From contig JBIKLA010000008.1 in NCBI GenBank assembly GCA_044360075.1, forward strand, positions 1 to 64,000: a stretch of DNA of 64,000 nt, written 5' to 3'. Below the pieces are notes generated by a model, which was not told the origin of the DNA, searched no databases, and was given only the letters and a program-made list of their open reading frames with translations. Origin of the DNA: OMII01 sp947467385. GTDB lineage: Bacteria > Bdellovibrionota_C > UBA2361 > OMII01. Below are positions 1 through 7,362 of the stretch, in pieces; positions within the stretch are counted from its first letter, which is position 1, and every line of letters begins with the position of its first letter. A program made the position numbers and the translations under genes.

Positions 1-443
1 GCCAACAACACCTCGTCAGAGGAGTTGTGCGAGCTCGGAGAGGATTGAACTCCCGAGTGATCGAAATGCGATGCGAGCCAGCGAGCATCGCGCCGAGCCT
101 GCCCCCGCCATTGGGGCGGGGCATAGCAGGGGCGGAACAAGCAATAAACCGGGAGTTCATGGAGCGCGCCAACAACACCTCGTCAGAGGAGTTGTGCGAG
201 CTCGGAGAGGATTGAACTCCCGAGTGATCGAAATGCGATGCGAGCTAGCGAGCATCGCGCCGACCCTGCCCCGGCCCATTGGGGCGGGGCATAGCAGGGG
301 CGGAACAAGCAATAAATCGGGAGTTCATGGAGCGCGCCAACAACACCTCGTCAGAGGAGTTGTGCGAGCTCGGAGAGGATTGAACTCCCGAGTGATCGAA
401 ATGCGATGCGAGCCAGCGAGCATCGCGCCGAGCCGGCCCCGGC
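1..443. repeat. Tandem repeat array, 167-168 bp unit, about 2.6 copies, cut by the window edge
   Basis: Near-identical units begin at 1, 168 and 336; the third is truncated near 443, just beyond the 3' end of the DnaJ-like gene on the minus strand. Each unit is full of inverted repeats: GGGAGTTCA pairs with TGAACTCCC about 60 nt later, enclosing an ACAACACCTC/GAGGAGTTGT hairpin; GCGATGC pairs with GCATCGC; CCTGCCCC pairs with GGGGC and GCAGG segments. Units differ by only a few bases. Open frames run through the repeat but their translations look like read-through of structured DNA, so no protein is called. The array probably extends upstream of base 1. Function unknown. Confidence 0.85.
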
Positions 444-467
444 CCTGGTTCTTTGTCGATACGCGCG

Positions 468-887
468 CTACCGGCTCTCGTCCTGCGGACCGGCTGCAGC
501 AAGAAGCTTTCGATACGCCTCCGTTATCTGCAGCATCTTTTCATGCGCAACCTTCTGCAGGTCCTCGCCGAGATGGCTCACCTTGTCCGGATGGTATTGC
601 TGGGCTAGTTCGCGGTAGCGGGATTCAATCTCGTCGCGCGTGGCTGAGGGGGTGATGCCGAAGAGTTCGTATGGGTCCTGTGCGCGTGATTTGTCGGCAT
701 CTGCGTTAGGCGCACGGTTCTCGGCCTTGCGCTTGTACTGGTAGGCCTGCCAAGCGACGAACAGAAAGACGAGGAGATCGTCGATTCGGCCAAAGGGGCC
801 GAAGATGTCGGGAATAAGGTCGACGGGCCAGACGAAGTACACGAGCGCGAGGACAAGAGCGAGTAGGGTAGGTTTGGGAGCGGACAT
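468..887 (-). CDS. DUF1232 membrane protein with C-terminal DnaJ domain
   Basis: A 139-residue protein. Residues about 8-50 form a DUF1232-like membrane segment with the hallmark WPVDLIPDIFGPFGRIDD. A polar linker (51-70) leads to a J-domain (71-132) with the HPD motif at residues 99-101, which in this family stimulates Hsp70 ATPase. It is probably a membrane-anchored DnaK co-chaperone. No Shine-Dalgarno precedes the ATG; a TTGAAT-17-TAGTCT promoter ends 6 nt before it, so the transcript may be leaderless. The gene runs into the tandem repeat array at its 3' end. The domain assignment is firm; the client is unknown. Confidence 0.85.
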   Translation of the reverse strand: MSAPKPTLLALVLALVYFVWPVDLIPDIFGPFGRIDDLLVFLFVAWQAYQYKRKAENRAPNADADKSRAQDPYELFGITPSATRDEIESRYRELAQQYHPDKVSHLGEDLQKVAHEKMLQITEAYRKLLAAAGPQDESR

Positions 888-893
888 GGGGCG

Positions 894-922
894 AGACTAG
901 CCGCAAGGCCCCCTGTATTCAA
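894..922 (-). promoter_or_regulatory. Sigma-70-type promoter of the DUF1232-DnaJ gene, leaderless spacing
   Basis: On the minus strand TTGAAT (922-917), 17 bp spacer, TAGTCT (899-894). The ATG begins at 887, seven bases after the -10 box, which is where transcription would be expected to start. Confidence 0.55.
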
Positions 923-1122
923 CCTATACCGAGGAGTGTCGAGAAGGGCTTGCGGGCGCTAGGCTCGGCACATGCGCAACCATAAAACGTTTCTGTAATA
1001 CCGGAATTGGCCAAGTTGGGAGCCACAAAATTTTCGATATTGCCGGGCGCGAAATTGGGCTAGTCTTTCCTGAGCCGCTCCGACCTTTGGGGGCGTGCGC
1101 GGAAAAGATATTGGAGGAATGT

Positions 1123-1365
1123 ATGACGAGCGCTTCCCGCATTAAAGACCAGATAGTTGCTGCGCTGAGTCATCCCGAAGCCGAAGATGGCCTTTACTTC
1201 AATAACCTCATCGTCGTTCACGAGGAGGAAGAGCGCCCGATTGTTCAGGGCGAGGAGGCCGAGATTCGCCGAGTTCTTAGCCAGCTCGTCAAGGAGCGCG
1301 TGGTAGTCACCTCCGGATCGGGAGATGGCGAGATATTTCGGCTAAAGGTCGCTACCGTAAATTAG
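1123..1365 (+). CDS. Small conserved-looking hypothetical protein, 80 aa
   Basis: I do not recognise this gene. The ATG at 1123 follows a GGAGGA ribosome binding site with about 4 nt spacing, which argues against the longer TTG-start frame at 1087. The product is short and acidic, starts MTSASRIKDQIVAALSH, and its second half (EEAEIRRVLSQLVKERVV) suggests a small helical or winged-helix fold. No signal peptide or membrane segment. It converges with the CBS-domain gene and their stop codons overlap by 3-4 bp. Confidence 0.6.
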   Translation: MTSASRIKDQIVAALSHPEAEDGLYFNNLIVVHEEEERPIVQGEEAEIRRVLSQLVKERVVVTSGSGDGEIFRLKVATVN

Positions 1366-1778
1366 GCGTCGGGATAAGCGATCTTGAGTATCTCTGCGAA
1401 GTTCCTGAAGATGTCGGTCGTTGTAAGGATCCCCACCAGCTTGCCGTTTCGTGTGACCATTGCGGATCCTACCCGCAGCTCAGCGAGATTGGTGAGCACC
1501 TGATCGATCGGCGTATCGTACTCGACGATATAAGCCTCGAGGTTACAGACATCTCCAACCGTTAGGGTTTCCTCGGACTCGGTTGTGGCCGCGATGGCAA
1601 AAGCGAGCTTGAGGTCACGCTCTGACAGCATTCCAACCAGTTGGCCCTCGGACACCACTGGAAGGTGCCGGATACCCTCTGATGTCATGATTGCTTTCGC
1701 CTCGTGAATTGACCGGGCAGCCTCGATGGTGTGCGGAAGCGGGGTCATGTAGGTGATAATATGCGGCATCGGTTTCAT
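1362..1778 (-). CDS. Two-CBS-domain protein
   Basis: A 138-residue protein made of a tandem CBS pair (Bateman module): CBS1 about residues 8-62 (IRHLPVVSEGQLVGMLSERD) and CBS2 about 75-128 (GSAMVTRNGKLVGILTTTD). Such stand-alone pairs bind adenine nucleotides or related ligands and act as energy or redox sensors; no catalytic domain is fused here, so ligand and partner cannot be inferred. Cytoplasmic. It lies downstream of cysK on the same strand but 201 bp away, so it is probably transcribed separately. Confidence 0.85.
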   Translation of the reverse strand: MKPMPHIITYMTPLPHTIEAARSIHEAKAIMTSEGIRHLPVVSEGQLVGMLSERDLKLAFAIAATTESEETLTVGDVCNLEAYIVEYDTPIDQVLTNLAELRVGSAMVTRNGKLVGILTTTDIFRNFAEILKIAYPDA

Positions 1779-1979
1779 AGGCGCCTTGTGGAACTCCCTT
1801 GTTACTACGGCAAGACTGTAAGTCCTACCATGTTTACGGTCGCCGTTGCAGTGCTCGTTTTTACAGAGATGCCAGCCTCCCGAGGATGAACATGCCGTAC
1901 GTATTGTCGTGAAGTATGGGTACGGGGCGAGGGGATGGTGTAATATGCTAAATTAACGTGATATTTTCGCGAAGCGGCC
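1779..1979. other. Intergenic interval between the CBS gene and cysK
   Basis: No convincing gene, terminator or promoter was found in these 201 bp. A 62-codon minus-strand frame reaches into it but has no ribosome binding site and no family signature. Confidence 0.5.
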
Positions 1980-2915
1980 TCACTGTGGCGCAACCGAGGG
2001 CTCGGGAAATAGGTTGGGGACCGACAGGTATCGCTCGCCCGTGTCGTAACAGAAGGTCAGGATAGTTGAGCCAGCGGGGATCTCCGGGATTTTTTTTGCG
2101 ACCGCGGCAAGGGAGGCCCCAGAGGAAACGCCCACAAAGAGGGCCTCTTCTCGTGCGGCGCGGCGCGTAAACTCAAAAGCCTCGTCGTTGGTCACTTGAA
2201 TCACTCCATCGAGCAGGGAGGTTTTGAGGTTCTTTGGAACGAAGCCGGCCCCGATCCCCTGAATAGGGTGGGGCGAGGGCTGTCCGCCGCTGATGACTGG
2301 CGAGGCCGCGGGCTCAACGCCGAGCACCTTAATCTTTGGGAAACGCTCCTTAAGAATCTCGGCGCACCCTGAGATATGACCACCGGTGCCCACACCGGTG
2401 ATGAGGTAGTCGAGACCCTCCGGGAAATCGGCCAAGATCTCTTGGGCTGTTGTGCGCCGGTGCACCTCTATGTTGGATGGGTTCTCAAACTGCTGGGGCA
2501 TCCAGGCACCGGGGGTCGTCTTGAGGATCTCAATCGCTCGGTCGATAGCGCCGCGCATTCCCTTCTCGCGCGGAGTGAGCACTAGCTCAGCGCCGTAAGC
2601 AGCCATCACCTTTCGGCGCTCAATCGACATGGACTCGGGCATGACCAGCAGCAGGCGATAGCCTTTGACCGCTGCCACCATTGCCAATCCGATTCCGGTG
2701 TTGCCGCTCGTCGGCTCAACGATCAGGCCGCCCGGCTTCAGAAGTCCTGACGCCTCCGCATCCTCAACCATTGAAAGGGCGATGCGGTCCTTGATGCTCG
2801 CGCCGGGATTCGCCCTTTCGAGTTTCATCCACACCTGGTGCGATGTGGGAAAGATCCTGTTGAGGCGAACGTTGGGGGTGTTCCCTATCGTTTCAAGGAT
2901 CGAATTGGCTCGCAT
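1980..2915 (-). CDS. cysK: Cysteine synthase (O-acetylserine sulfhydrylase)
   Basis: Makes L-cysteine from O-acetylserine and sulfide with pyridoxal phosphate. At 311 residues it has the normal family length. The PLP lysine is K42 in NPGASIKDRIAL; the substrate loop TSGNTGIG is at 69-76, the phosphate-binding loop GVGTGGH at 174-180 and the PLP-N1 serine region VGVSSGAS near 261-268. It starts 3 bp after the TrmH-family gene ends, so the two form a tight operon. CysK and CysM cannot be separated with certainty from sequence alone; the N-terminus favours the CysK type. Confidence 0.93.
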   Translation of the reverse strand: MRANSILETIGNTPNVRLNRIFPTSHQVWMKLERANPGASIKDRIALSMVEDAEASGLLKPGGLIVEPTSGNTGIGLAMVAAVKGYRLLLVMPESMSIERRKVMAAYGAELVLTPREKGMRGAIDRAIEILKTTPGAWMPQQFENPSNIEVHRRTTAQEILADFPEGLDYLITGVGTGGHISGCAEILKERFPKIKVLGVEPAASPVISGGQPSPHPIQGIGAGFVPKNLKTSLLDGVIQVTNDEAFEFTRRAAREEALFVGVSSGASLAAVAKKIPEIPAGSTILTFCYDTGERYLSVPNLFPEPSVAPQ

Positions 2916-2918
2916 GCG

Positions 2919-3785
2919 TTAGCTCCGTTGAAGGCGTTGCCTCATCACTTCATACAACAGGATCGAGGCAGCGCAACTGACATTCAGGGAAGAAAGCTCC
3001 CCACCGATTGGAATTTTTACGGTGGTATCGCAGATCTCCCAGTACCCCCGGGACATTCCGACGGTTTCATTGCCGAGCACGAGCATCAGCGGGCCGGAGA
3101 GGTCGGCGTCGTTGACGAGGTGCTCGGCTTTTCCGCTGCTTCCTATCACCCGATAATTAAAGCCGCGCGCGCGAGCATCCTCCACCCACGCCTTGACGTC
3201 CATGTGGGAGCTTGCCGTTGCGACCGGAAGGCCGAAGATCGCCCCCATGCTGCCGCGCACAACGAAGGGATCGTAGATATCGACAGCGTGCCCGGTGACA
3301 ATAATCCCTGTGGCGCCAAATGCGTCGGCTGAGCGGATTGAGGAACCGAGGTTGCCCGGGCTGCTCGGCCGGTCAAAGACCACCAAGAGGCCGTTCTCGG
3401 ATGGCTCGATTGCTGATGGGCTCAGGCGCCTGGCCTCCAGAATCGCGAGTAGCTCAGATGGCTCGTCCTTCTCACTTAGGCTAGCCAGGAGCTCCGGTGA
3501 GAGCTCCCAGTGCTGCTCTGCGACTCCGCTATCCAGGAGCTCCTGAGCCCACCGTGAGAGGGGCTTGTCGCAGGCGTAGAGGAACGCGTGCACCTTCCAG
3601 GCGTGCTTCACGGCGATGTTGATCTGGGCAACTCCCTCAACCAGAAACTGCCCGTGCTGGGTGCGCTTCTCACGATTTCGCTTGATAACCTCAGCCCGCT
3701 GGAAGTTGTTGTCCTGGTTCCGAACGGTCAGCAGCTTGGGCTTCCGGGGTTTCAAAGGGGCGAGAAGGTATTGAGGCTTGGTCAT
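2919..3785 (-). CDS. TrmH/SpoU-family RNA 2'-O-methyltransferase
   Basis: A SAM-dependent rRNA or tRNA ribose methyltransferase with a knotted SPOUT fold. The N-terminal region (about 35-110) resembles the SpoU substrate-binding domain. Motif 1 is SPGNLGSSIRSADAFG, motif 2 LVLGNETVGMS and motif 3 IPIGGELSSLNVSCAASILL, all near-canonical. I chose the ATG at 3785 (288 aa); an upstream GTG would add 24 hydrophobic, poorly conserved residues. Neither start has a strong ribosome binding site. First gene of an operon with cysK. Target nucleotide unknown. Confidence 0.85.
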   Translation of the reverse strand: MTKPQYLLAPLKPRKPKLLTVRNQDNNFQRAEVIKRNREKRTQHGQFLVEGVAQINIAVKHAWKVHAFLYACDKPLSRWAQELLDSGVAEQHWELSPELLASLSEKDEPSELLAILEARRLSPSAIEPSENGLLVVFDRPSSPGNLGSSIRSADAFGATGIIVTGHAVDIYDPFVVRGSMGAIFGLPVATASSHMDVKAWVEDARARGFNYRVIGSSGKAEHLVNDADLSGPLMLVLGNETVGMSRGYWEICDTTVKIPIGGELSSLNVSCAASILLYEVMRQRLQRS

Positions 3786-3937
3786 GACCAGGAAAGGGAA
3801 TAAATAGGCGGCTGCACTATGACAAGTTACGGAAGCACCGAAAAGGACTAAAACCAACTCCGGGCAGAGTTGATGTTTTGTAGGGTAGAACAGAGGGGCT
3901 GGTAAATAAAGTTTTACCTCAATTGTTGCAATCAGTT

Positions 3938-3967
3938 TTGACAGACTTACATCATACTGATTATAAC
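3938..3967 (+). promoter_or_regulatory. Strong sigma-70-type promoter of the HU/IHF gene
   Basis: TTGACA (3938-3943, perfect consensus), 18 bp, TATAAC (3962-3967). The predicted start near 3974 gives a leader of about 130 nt before the GTG at 4103. Confidence 0.75.
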
Positions 3968-4006
3968 TGTCGCACCTGTTGTTAAGTGGTTAGGTAGTGC
4001 CTTAGT

Positions 4007-4033
4007 CCGATTCGTTGACGCCAAACGATTCGG
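4007..4033 (+). promoter_or_regulatory. Hairpin in the HU mRNA leader
   Basis: CCGATTCGTT (4007-4016) pairs with AACGATTCGG (4024-4033) with one mismatch around a 7-nt loop. No T-tract follows, so it is not a terminator. Regulatory role is speculation. Confidence 0.4.
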
Positions 4034-4102
4034 GCAGCGGTCGGTTAAGGTGGCGGAAAGATTTACAGGACCACGCAAGTCCATTCATCAGTAGGGGTTC
4101 AC

Positions 4103-4402
4103 GTGAATAAGTCAGAACTTATCGAGAAGCTCGCGCAGCGTTCACAGATTAGCGTAGTGCAATCGGAAGAGGTTGTTAACCTCATTTATCGCAAGATGCG
4201 TGACACGCTCGTAAGCGGCGGTCGCATCGAGATTCGCGGTTTCGGCAGCTTTGTCGTTAAGGAGTACGGCGCCTACGAGGGCCGTAATCCGAAGACTGGC
4301 GAGAAGATTCCGGTCCCCCCGAAGAAGCTTCCCTTCTTTAAGGTTGGCAAGGAGCTTAAGGAGCGCATTGACGCTGAGGCCAAGACCGCGGCGGTTGGCT
4401 AA
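4103..4402 (+). CDS. HU/IHF-family histone-like DNA-binding protein
   Basis: A 99-residue nucleoid protein that binds and bends DNA as a dimer. It begins MNKSELIEKLA and has the beta-arm signature GRNPKTGEKIPVPPKKLPFF and the core IEIRGFGSFVV, all typical of the bacterial DNA-binding family; the N-terminus and arm look closer to IHF-beta than to HU. GTG start; a weak AGGGG precedes it. Flanked by its own strong promoter and a rho-independent terminator, so monocistronic. Confidence 0.92.
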   Translation: MNKSELIEKLAQRSQISVVQSEEVVNLIYRKMRDTLVSGGRIEIRGFGSFVVKEYGAYEGRNPKTGEKIPVPPKKLPFFKVGKELKERIDAEAKTAAVG

Positions 4403-4431
4403 CAACCTCTGCGCTGGAGGCTGTTGCAGAA

Positions 4432-4465
4432 AGCCCCGTCAGGAGATCCCTGGCGGGGCTTTTTC
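4432..4465 (+). terminator. Rho-independent terminator of the HU/IHF gene
   Basis: AGCCCCGTCAGG (4432-4443) pairs with CCTGGCGGGGCT (4449-4460) with a single G-T wobble, loop of 5, then a run of T to 4464. Confidence 0.9.
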
Positions 4466-4495
4466 GTATCCAAAGACTCCGATACAGTGTCGTCG

Positions 4496-4921
4496 ATGAT
4501 TACTAAACTTCCCGCGCGGATCCAGGTTCAGGAGCTCGTTTCATCCCGCTATGGTGCTGGCTACGCCGGTACCGGCTACGCGGGTGCTGGCTACGCCGGT
4601 ACCGGCTACGCGGGTGCTGGCTACGCCGGTACCGGCTACGCGGGTGCTGGCTACGCCGGTACCGGCTACGCGGGTGCTGGCTACGACGGTGGCGGCTACG
4701 CGCCGCCGGAAACCCTTGATGAAGGCCTGCCACGGCCCCTCTCCTGGGATGAGCGGGTGAGCGGAAGCGACGTCGTGAAGACTCAAGAGGGGCTTACCCT
4801 TAAGCTACAAAGCTCTGCCCAGCAGACACCGCCACAGCCTGGATGGGTGCTGGTGCTAACAGGAGGCTCAGCCGAGGCGGGGTACGACTGGACCCTTTAC
4901 GGCCTGCCCCGCAAGCACTGA
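4496..4921 (+). CDS. Gly-Ala-Tyr tandem-repeat protein, unknown function
   Basis: A 141-residue protein I do not recognise. Residues 1-19 are a short head, about 20-69 consist of the decapeptide GAGYAGTGYA repeated four times exactly plus one degenerate copy, and 70-141 form a non-repetitive tail containing GWVLVLTGGSAEAGYDW. No signal peptide or membrane segment. No Shine-Dalgarno; a weak -10-like TACAGT (4483-4488) sits 7 nt before the ATG, immediately after the HU terminator. Other frames are open through the repeat as well, but only this one continues into a plausible unique C-terminal domain. Confidence 0.55.
   Translation: MITKLPARIQVQELVSSRYGAGYAGTGYAGAGYAGTGYAGAGYAGTGYAGAGYAGTGYAGAGYDGGGYAPPETLDEGLPRPLSWDERVSGSDVVKTQEGLTLKLQSSAQQTPPQPGWVLVLTGGSAEAGYDWTLYGLPRKH
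4553..4702 (+). repeat. 30-bp in-frame minisatellite, four perfect plus one degenerate copy
   Basis: The unit starts GGTGCTGGCTACGCC and is repeated exactly at 4553, 4583, 4613 and 4643; the copy at 4673 carries several substitutions. Each unit codes for GAGYAGTGYA. Exact nucleotide identity indicates recent expansion or gene conversion. Confidence 0.97.
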
Positions 4922-5151
4922 AGCGGGCGCTTTTGTGCCCGGTTGGCTTGGCCGAGGTGTACCGATTTTGTAATAAATCAGCCGAAGTCAACTTAAATTA
5001 TCTATCGTGCCCGCATGTTGGCGCGCCGCACGGCTAAGGCCCTGACGAGCATCCAAAAAAGTGAACATTTATTCCGGGTGGCGAGCATCTCAATCCTAGC
5101 AGCACGGTGTGCCCGAAACTTTTTCCTTTCGGGCGCGAATTCCGTGTGAGG

Positions 5152-5157
5152 TATACT
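5152..5157 (+). promoter_or_regulatory. Putative -10 box of the 64-aa gene
   Basis: TATACT matches the -10 consensus at 5 of 6 positions, 40 bp before the start codon. No good -35 box lies 16-18 bp upstream (best TTCGGG), so confidence is limited. Confidence 0.4.
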
Positions 5158-5197
5158 GAAGCAACCAGGTTAGGTCTTCGGTTTTTAGGAGTGAATT

Positions 5198-5392
5198 ATG
5201 GAAACCCGCAACACACCCACACCCCAAGATCAAACCGTCTGCATCAGCACTACGATCGGGGACCTCATTGAGGCCATCACCGACATCGCCCTCCAGGCTG
5301 GAAAGACCGAGGAAGAGGGCTATCGCCTCGCGTCTTTCACAATCGAGAAGCTCCTCCGCGAGAAGCGCCGCAAGGACATCATGGAGGCGTAG
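5198..5392 (+). CDS. Small hypothetical protein, 64 aa
   Basis: Starts METRNTPTPQDQ with an AGGAG ribosome binding site 7 nt before the ATG, preceded by a -10 box and followed by a strong terminator, so it is a genuine monocistronic unit. The sequence is soluble, largely helical, with a basic end (EKLLREKRRKD). No family recognised. Confidence 0.75.
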   Translation: METRNTPTPQDQTVCISTTIGDLIEAITDIALQAGKTEEEGYRLASFTIEKLLREKRRKDIMEA

Positions 5393-5421
5393 TTCCTCCG
5401 CAACGCATGTGGTTTCTCAAG

Positions 5422-5446
5422 CGGCGCCTGGGGCGCCGTTTTTTTT
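5422..5446 (+). terminator. Rho-independent terminator
   Basis: CGGCGCC (5422-5428), 3-nt loop, GGCGCCG (5432-5438), then eight T. It closes the 64-aa gene. Confidence 0.92.
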
Positions 5447-5462
5447 GCTCTCGAGGGGTCAT

Positions 5463-5491
5463 TTGCCTCCATCGCGGGTAGGCTCTAGAGT
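5463..5491 (+). promoter_or_regulatory. Probable asd promoter
   Basis: TTGCCT (5463-5468), 17 bp, TAGAGT (5486-5491). The predicted start near 5498 leaves about 60 nt of leader before the asd ATG. Confidence 0.55.
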
Positions 5492-5556
5492 AGGGACGCC
5501 CATGCGGGATGGTGCTGCCCAACGGGGCGGGGCCGAGTGAGGAAATAGGGAACACG

Positions 5557-6567
5557 ATGAAGAAACTAACCAAGACACCGGTAATCGCCATCGCCGGAGC
5601 AACCGGTCTCGTCGGTAGCGAGATGTTGAACGTGCTTGAGGAGCGCAAGGTGCCATGCGCAGAGCTCAGGCTCCTGGCCTCCAAGGACTCGGCTGGCGAG
5701 GTATACAAGTTTCAGGGGCAGGAGGTCGAAGTCGAGGTGCTTGGCGACGAGAGCTTCGAGGGTGTTGATGTGGCGCTCTTCGGGACGTCGGCTGAGCTCT
5801 CGTCGATGTACGTGCCGATAGCAGCCAAAGCCGGTGCGGTGTGCATCGACAACTCAAGCTTCTTCCGCATGAACCCGGATGTGCCGCTTGTTGTGCCGGA
5901 GGTGAACTTTGGATCGATTAACCCGGACGACAAAATCATAGCCAACCCCAACTGCTCGACGATCCAGCTCGTCCCGGTCCTCAAGGTTATCGACGATATC
6001 GCTGGCCTCAAGCACGTGGTGGTGTCGACGTACCAGTCCGTCTCTGGCGCCGGCAAGGCGGCGCTCGATGAGCTGTGGGGGCAAACGCTCGCCGTGTTCA
6101 ACCAGCAGCAATTCGAGCAGGAGGCGTTCCAGCATCAAATCGCATTCAACTGCATCCCCCAGATCGACGTCTTTCTTGAGAATGGCTTCACGAAGGAGGA
6201 GTTCAAGATCATCAACGAGAGCCGCAAGATTCTCGGACTCCCCCTTCTGCGCATCACCGCGACCGCGGTTCGCGTGCCGGTCTTTTACAGCCATGCCGAG
6301 AGCGTGTTTATAGAGACGGAGCGGGCGTTCGACCTTGATGTTGTCGTCAAGAAGCTCTCCAAGGCGCCGGGCGTCTCGGTGCGGTCCGGGCATGACGAGT
6401 ACCCGATGCAGTTTGAGGCGACGGGGACGGATGAGATCCACGTCGGGCGCATTCGGCGCGACGAGTCTGTTGAGCATGGGCTCAGCATGTGGATTGTGGC
6501 GGACAATGTCCGCAAGGGAGCGGCACTTAACGCGGTCCAGATCGCGGAGCGCCTAATAGGAGGCTAG
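5557..6567 (+). CDS. asd: Aspartate-semialdehyde dehydrogenase
   Basis: NADPH-dependent reduction of aspartyl phosphate to aspartate semialdehyde, feeding the lysine/diaminopimelate, threonine and methionine pathways. The 336-residue protein shows the nucleotide loop GATGLVG (14-20), catalytic C133 in NPNCSTIQL and the general base H246 in VPVFYSHAE. The ATG at 5557 is preceded by a purine-rich GAGGAAATAGGG-like stretch; a longer frame from 5509 lacks conservation. truA follows 12 bp downstream and is probably cotranscribed. Confidence 0.95.
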   Translation: MKKLTKTPVIAIAGATGLVGSEMLNVLEERKVPCAELRLLASKDSAGEVYKFQGQEVEVEVLGDESFEGVDVALFGTSAELSSMYVPIAAKAGAVCIDNSSFFRMNPDVPLVVPEVNFGSINPDDKIIANPNCSTIQLVPVLKVIDDIAGLKHVVVSTYQSVSGAGKAALDELWGQTLAVFNQQQFEQEAFQHQIAFNCIPQIDVFLENGFTKEEFKIINESRKILGLPLLRITATAVRVPVFYSHAESVFIETERAFDLDVVVKKLSKAPGVSVRSGHDEYPMQFEATGTDEIHVGRIRRDESVEHGLSMWIVADNVRKGAALNAVQIAERLIGG

Positions 6568-6579
6568 GCCCGTTCTCCT

Positions 6580-7362
6580 GTGAACAACATCAAGCTCATA
6601 GTTGAATACGACGGCGCAGGCTTTTATGGCTGGCAGAAGCAGCCTGCACTCAGGACCGTGCAGAGTGAGCTCGAAAAAGTAATTCACACTGTGGTGCGAG
6701 GCCCGATCTCGCCGCTCCATTCAGCAGGCCGGACGGACTCCGGTGTGCACGCGCGCGGCCAGGTGGTCACATTCAAGACCGATATGGAAGTCGATCTGTA
6801 TCGCCTCGCCCAAGGTATCAGCCACCTCATGAAGGGAGAGCTGGCAGTCGTGTCAGCAGAGGTGGTGCCGAATGACTTTCATCCCGGCTGGTGCTCGACG
6901 CACAAGCAGTATTCGTACAGGATACTGACGAGGCCGGCACCGGCAGTGCTTGATGCCCGTCGCGTGTGGCACATCCCGCATCGCATGGACATGGAGCAGC
7001 TGCGGGAAAGCGCCTCCGTCGTTGTGGGCACGCACGATTTCTCCGGTTTTCGGGACTCCACCTGCACTGCGGCGTCGCCCGTAAGGACGATCTTTTCAAG
7101 CTCCTTTACTCTTGAAGGGGACTTACTTATTTACCGCGTAGTTGGGGACGGGTTTCTTAAGCAGATGGTGCGCAACCTCGTTGGGACGATGACCGACCTT
7201 GCGAGGCGCAGGCTGCGGGGCCGCTCGATGAGAGATGTCCTGGAGTCGAAGGACCGCCGCCTTGGGGGCGTTACAGCACCGCCCTACGGGCTGTGCATGG
7301 ATTGGGTTTCCTATGAGCCGCTGCCCTACTCGGGTGCGGCCGACGGAGATAGCAGCGAGTAG
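6580..7362 (+). CDS. truA: tRNA pseudouridine(38-40) synthase TruA
   Basis: Converts uridines 38-40 of the tRNA anticodon arm to pseudouridine. The 260-residue protein has the catalytic aspartate D53 in SAGRTDSGVHARGQV, the N-terminal VEYDGAGFYGWQ and the C-terminal FLKQMVRNLVGT. GTG start 12 bp after asd. Its last 37 bp overlap the 3' end of the convergent HEXXH membrane protein gene. Confidence 0.95.
   Translation: MNNIKLIVEYDGAGFYGWQKQPALRTVQSELEKVIHTVVRGPISPLHSAGRTDSGVHARGQVVTFKTDMEVDLYRLAQGISHLMKGELAVVSAEVVPNDFHPGWCSTHKQYSYRILTRPAPAVLDARRVWHIPHRMDMEQLRESASVVVGTHDFSGFRDSTCTAASPVRTIFSSSFTLEGDLLIYRVVGDGFLKQMVRNLVGTMTDLARRRLRGRSMRDVLESKDRRLGGVTAPPYGLCMDWVSYEPLPYSGAADGDSSE

Larger units (their letters stand above)
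3786..4102. other. Divergent regulatory interval between the TrmH-family gene and the HU gene
   Basis: An AT-rich 317 bp stretch. It contains CAACTC/GAGTTG inverted repeats (3855-3872), a consensus promoter for the HU gene (3938-3967) and a leader hairpin (4007-4033). No gene is seen in it. Confidence 0.7.

Noticed and set aside
168..335. Complete tRNA gene in the repeat unit
   Set aside because: Only the T-arm fits; acceptor strands do not pair at the right distance and no D-arm or anticodon arm with a 7-nt loop could be drawn.
71..655. Long open frames through the tandem repeat on both strands
   Set aside because: They simply follow the repeat period (no stop in 167/168 bp units), lack ribosome binding sites, and the plus-strand frame runs antisense into the DUF1232-DnaJ gene.
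1805..1993. 62-codon minus-strand frame between the CBS gene and cysK
   Set aside because: Overlaps the cysK stop, lacks a ribosome binding site and shows no family resemblance.
4503..4786. Minus-strand and +2 frames through the 30-bp repeat giving Arg/Ser or Thr/Val repeats
   Set aside because: The repeat length is a multiple of three, so several frames stay open; only the GAGYAGTGYA frame continues into a long unique region with a normal stop.
5854..6477. 207-codon minus-strand frame inside asd
   Set aside because: Antisense shadow of a strongly conserved gene.
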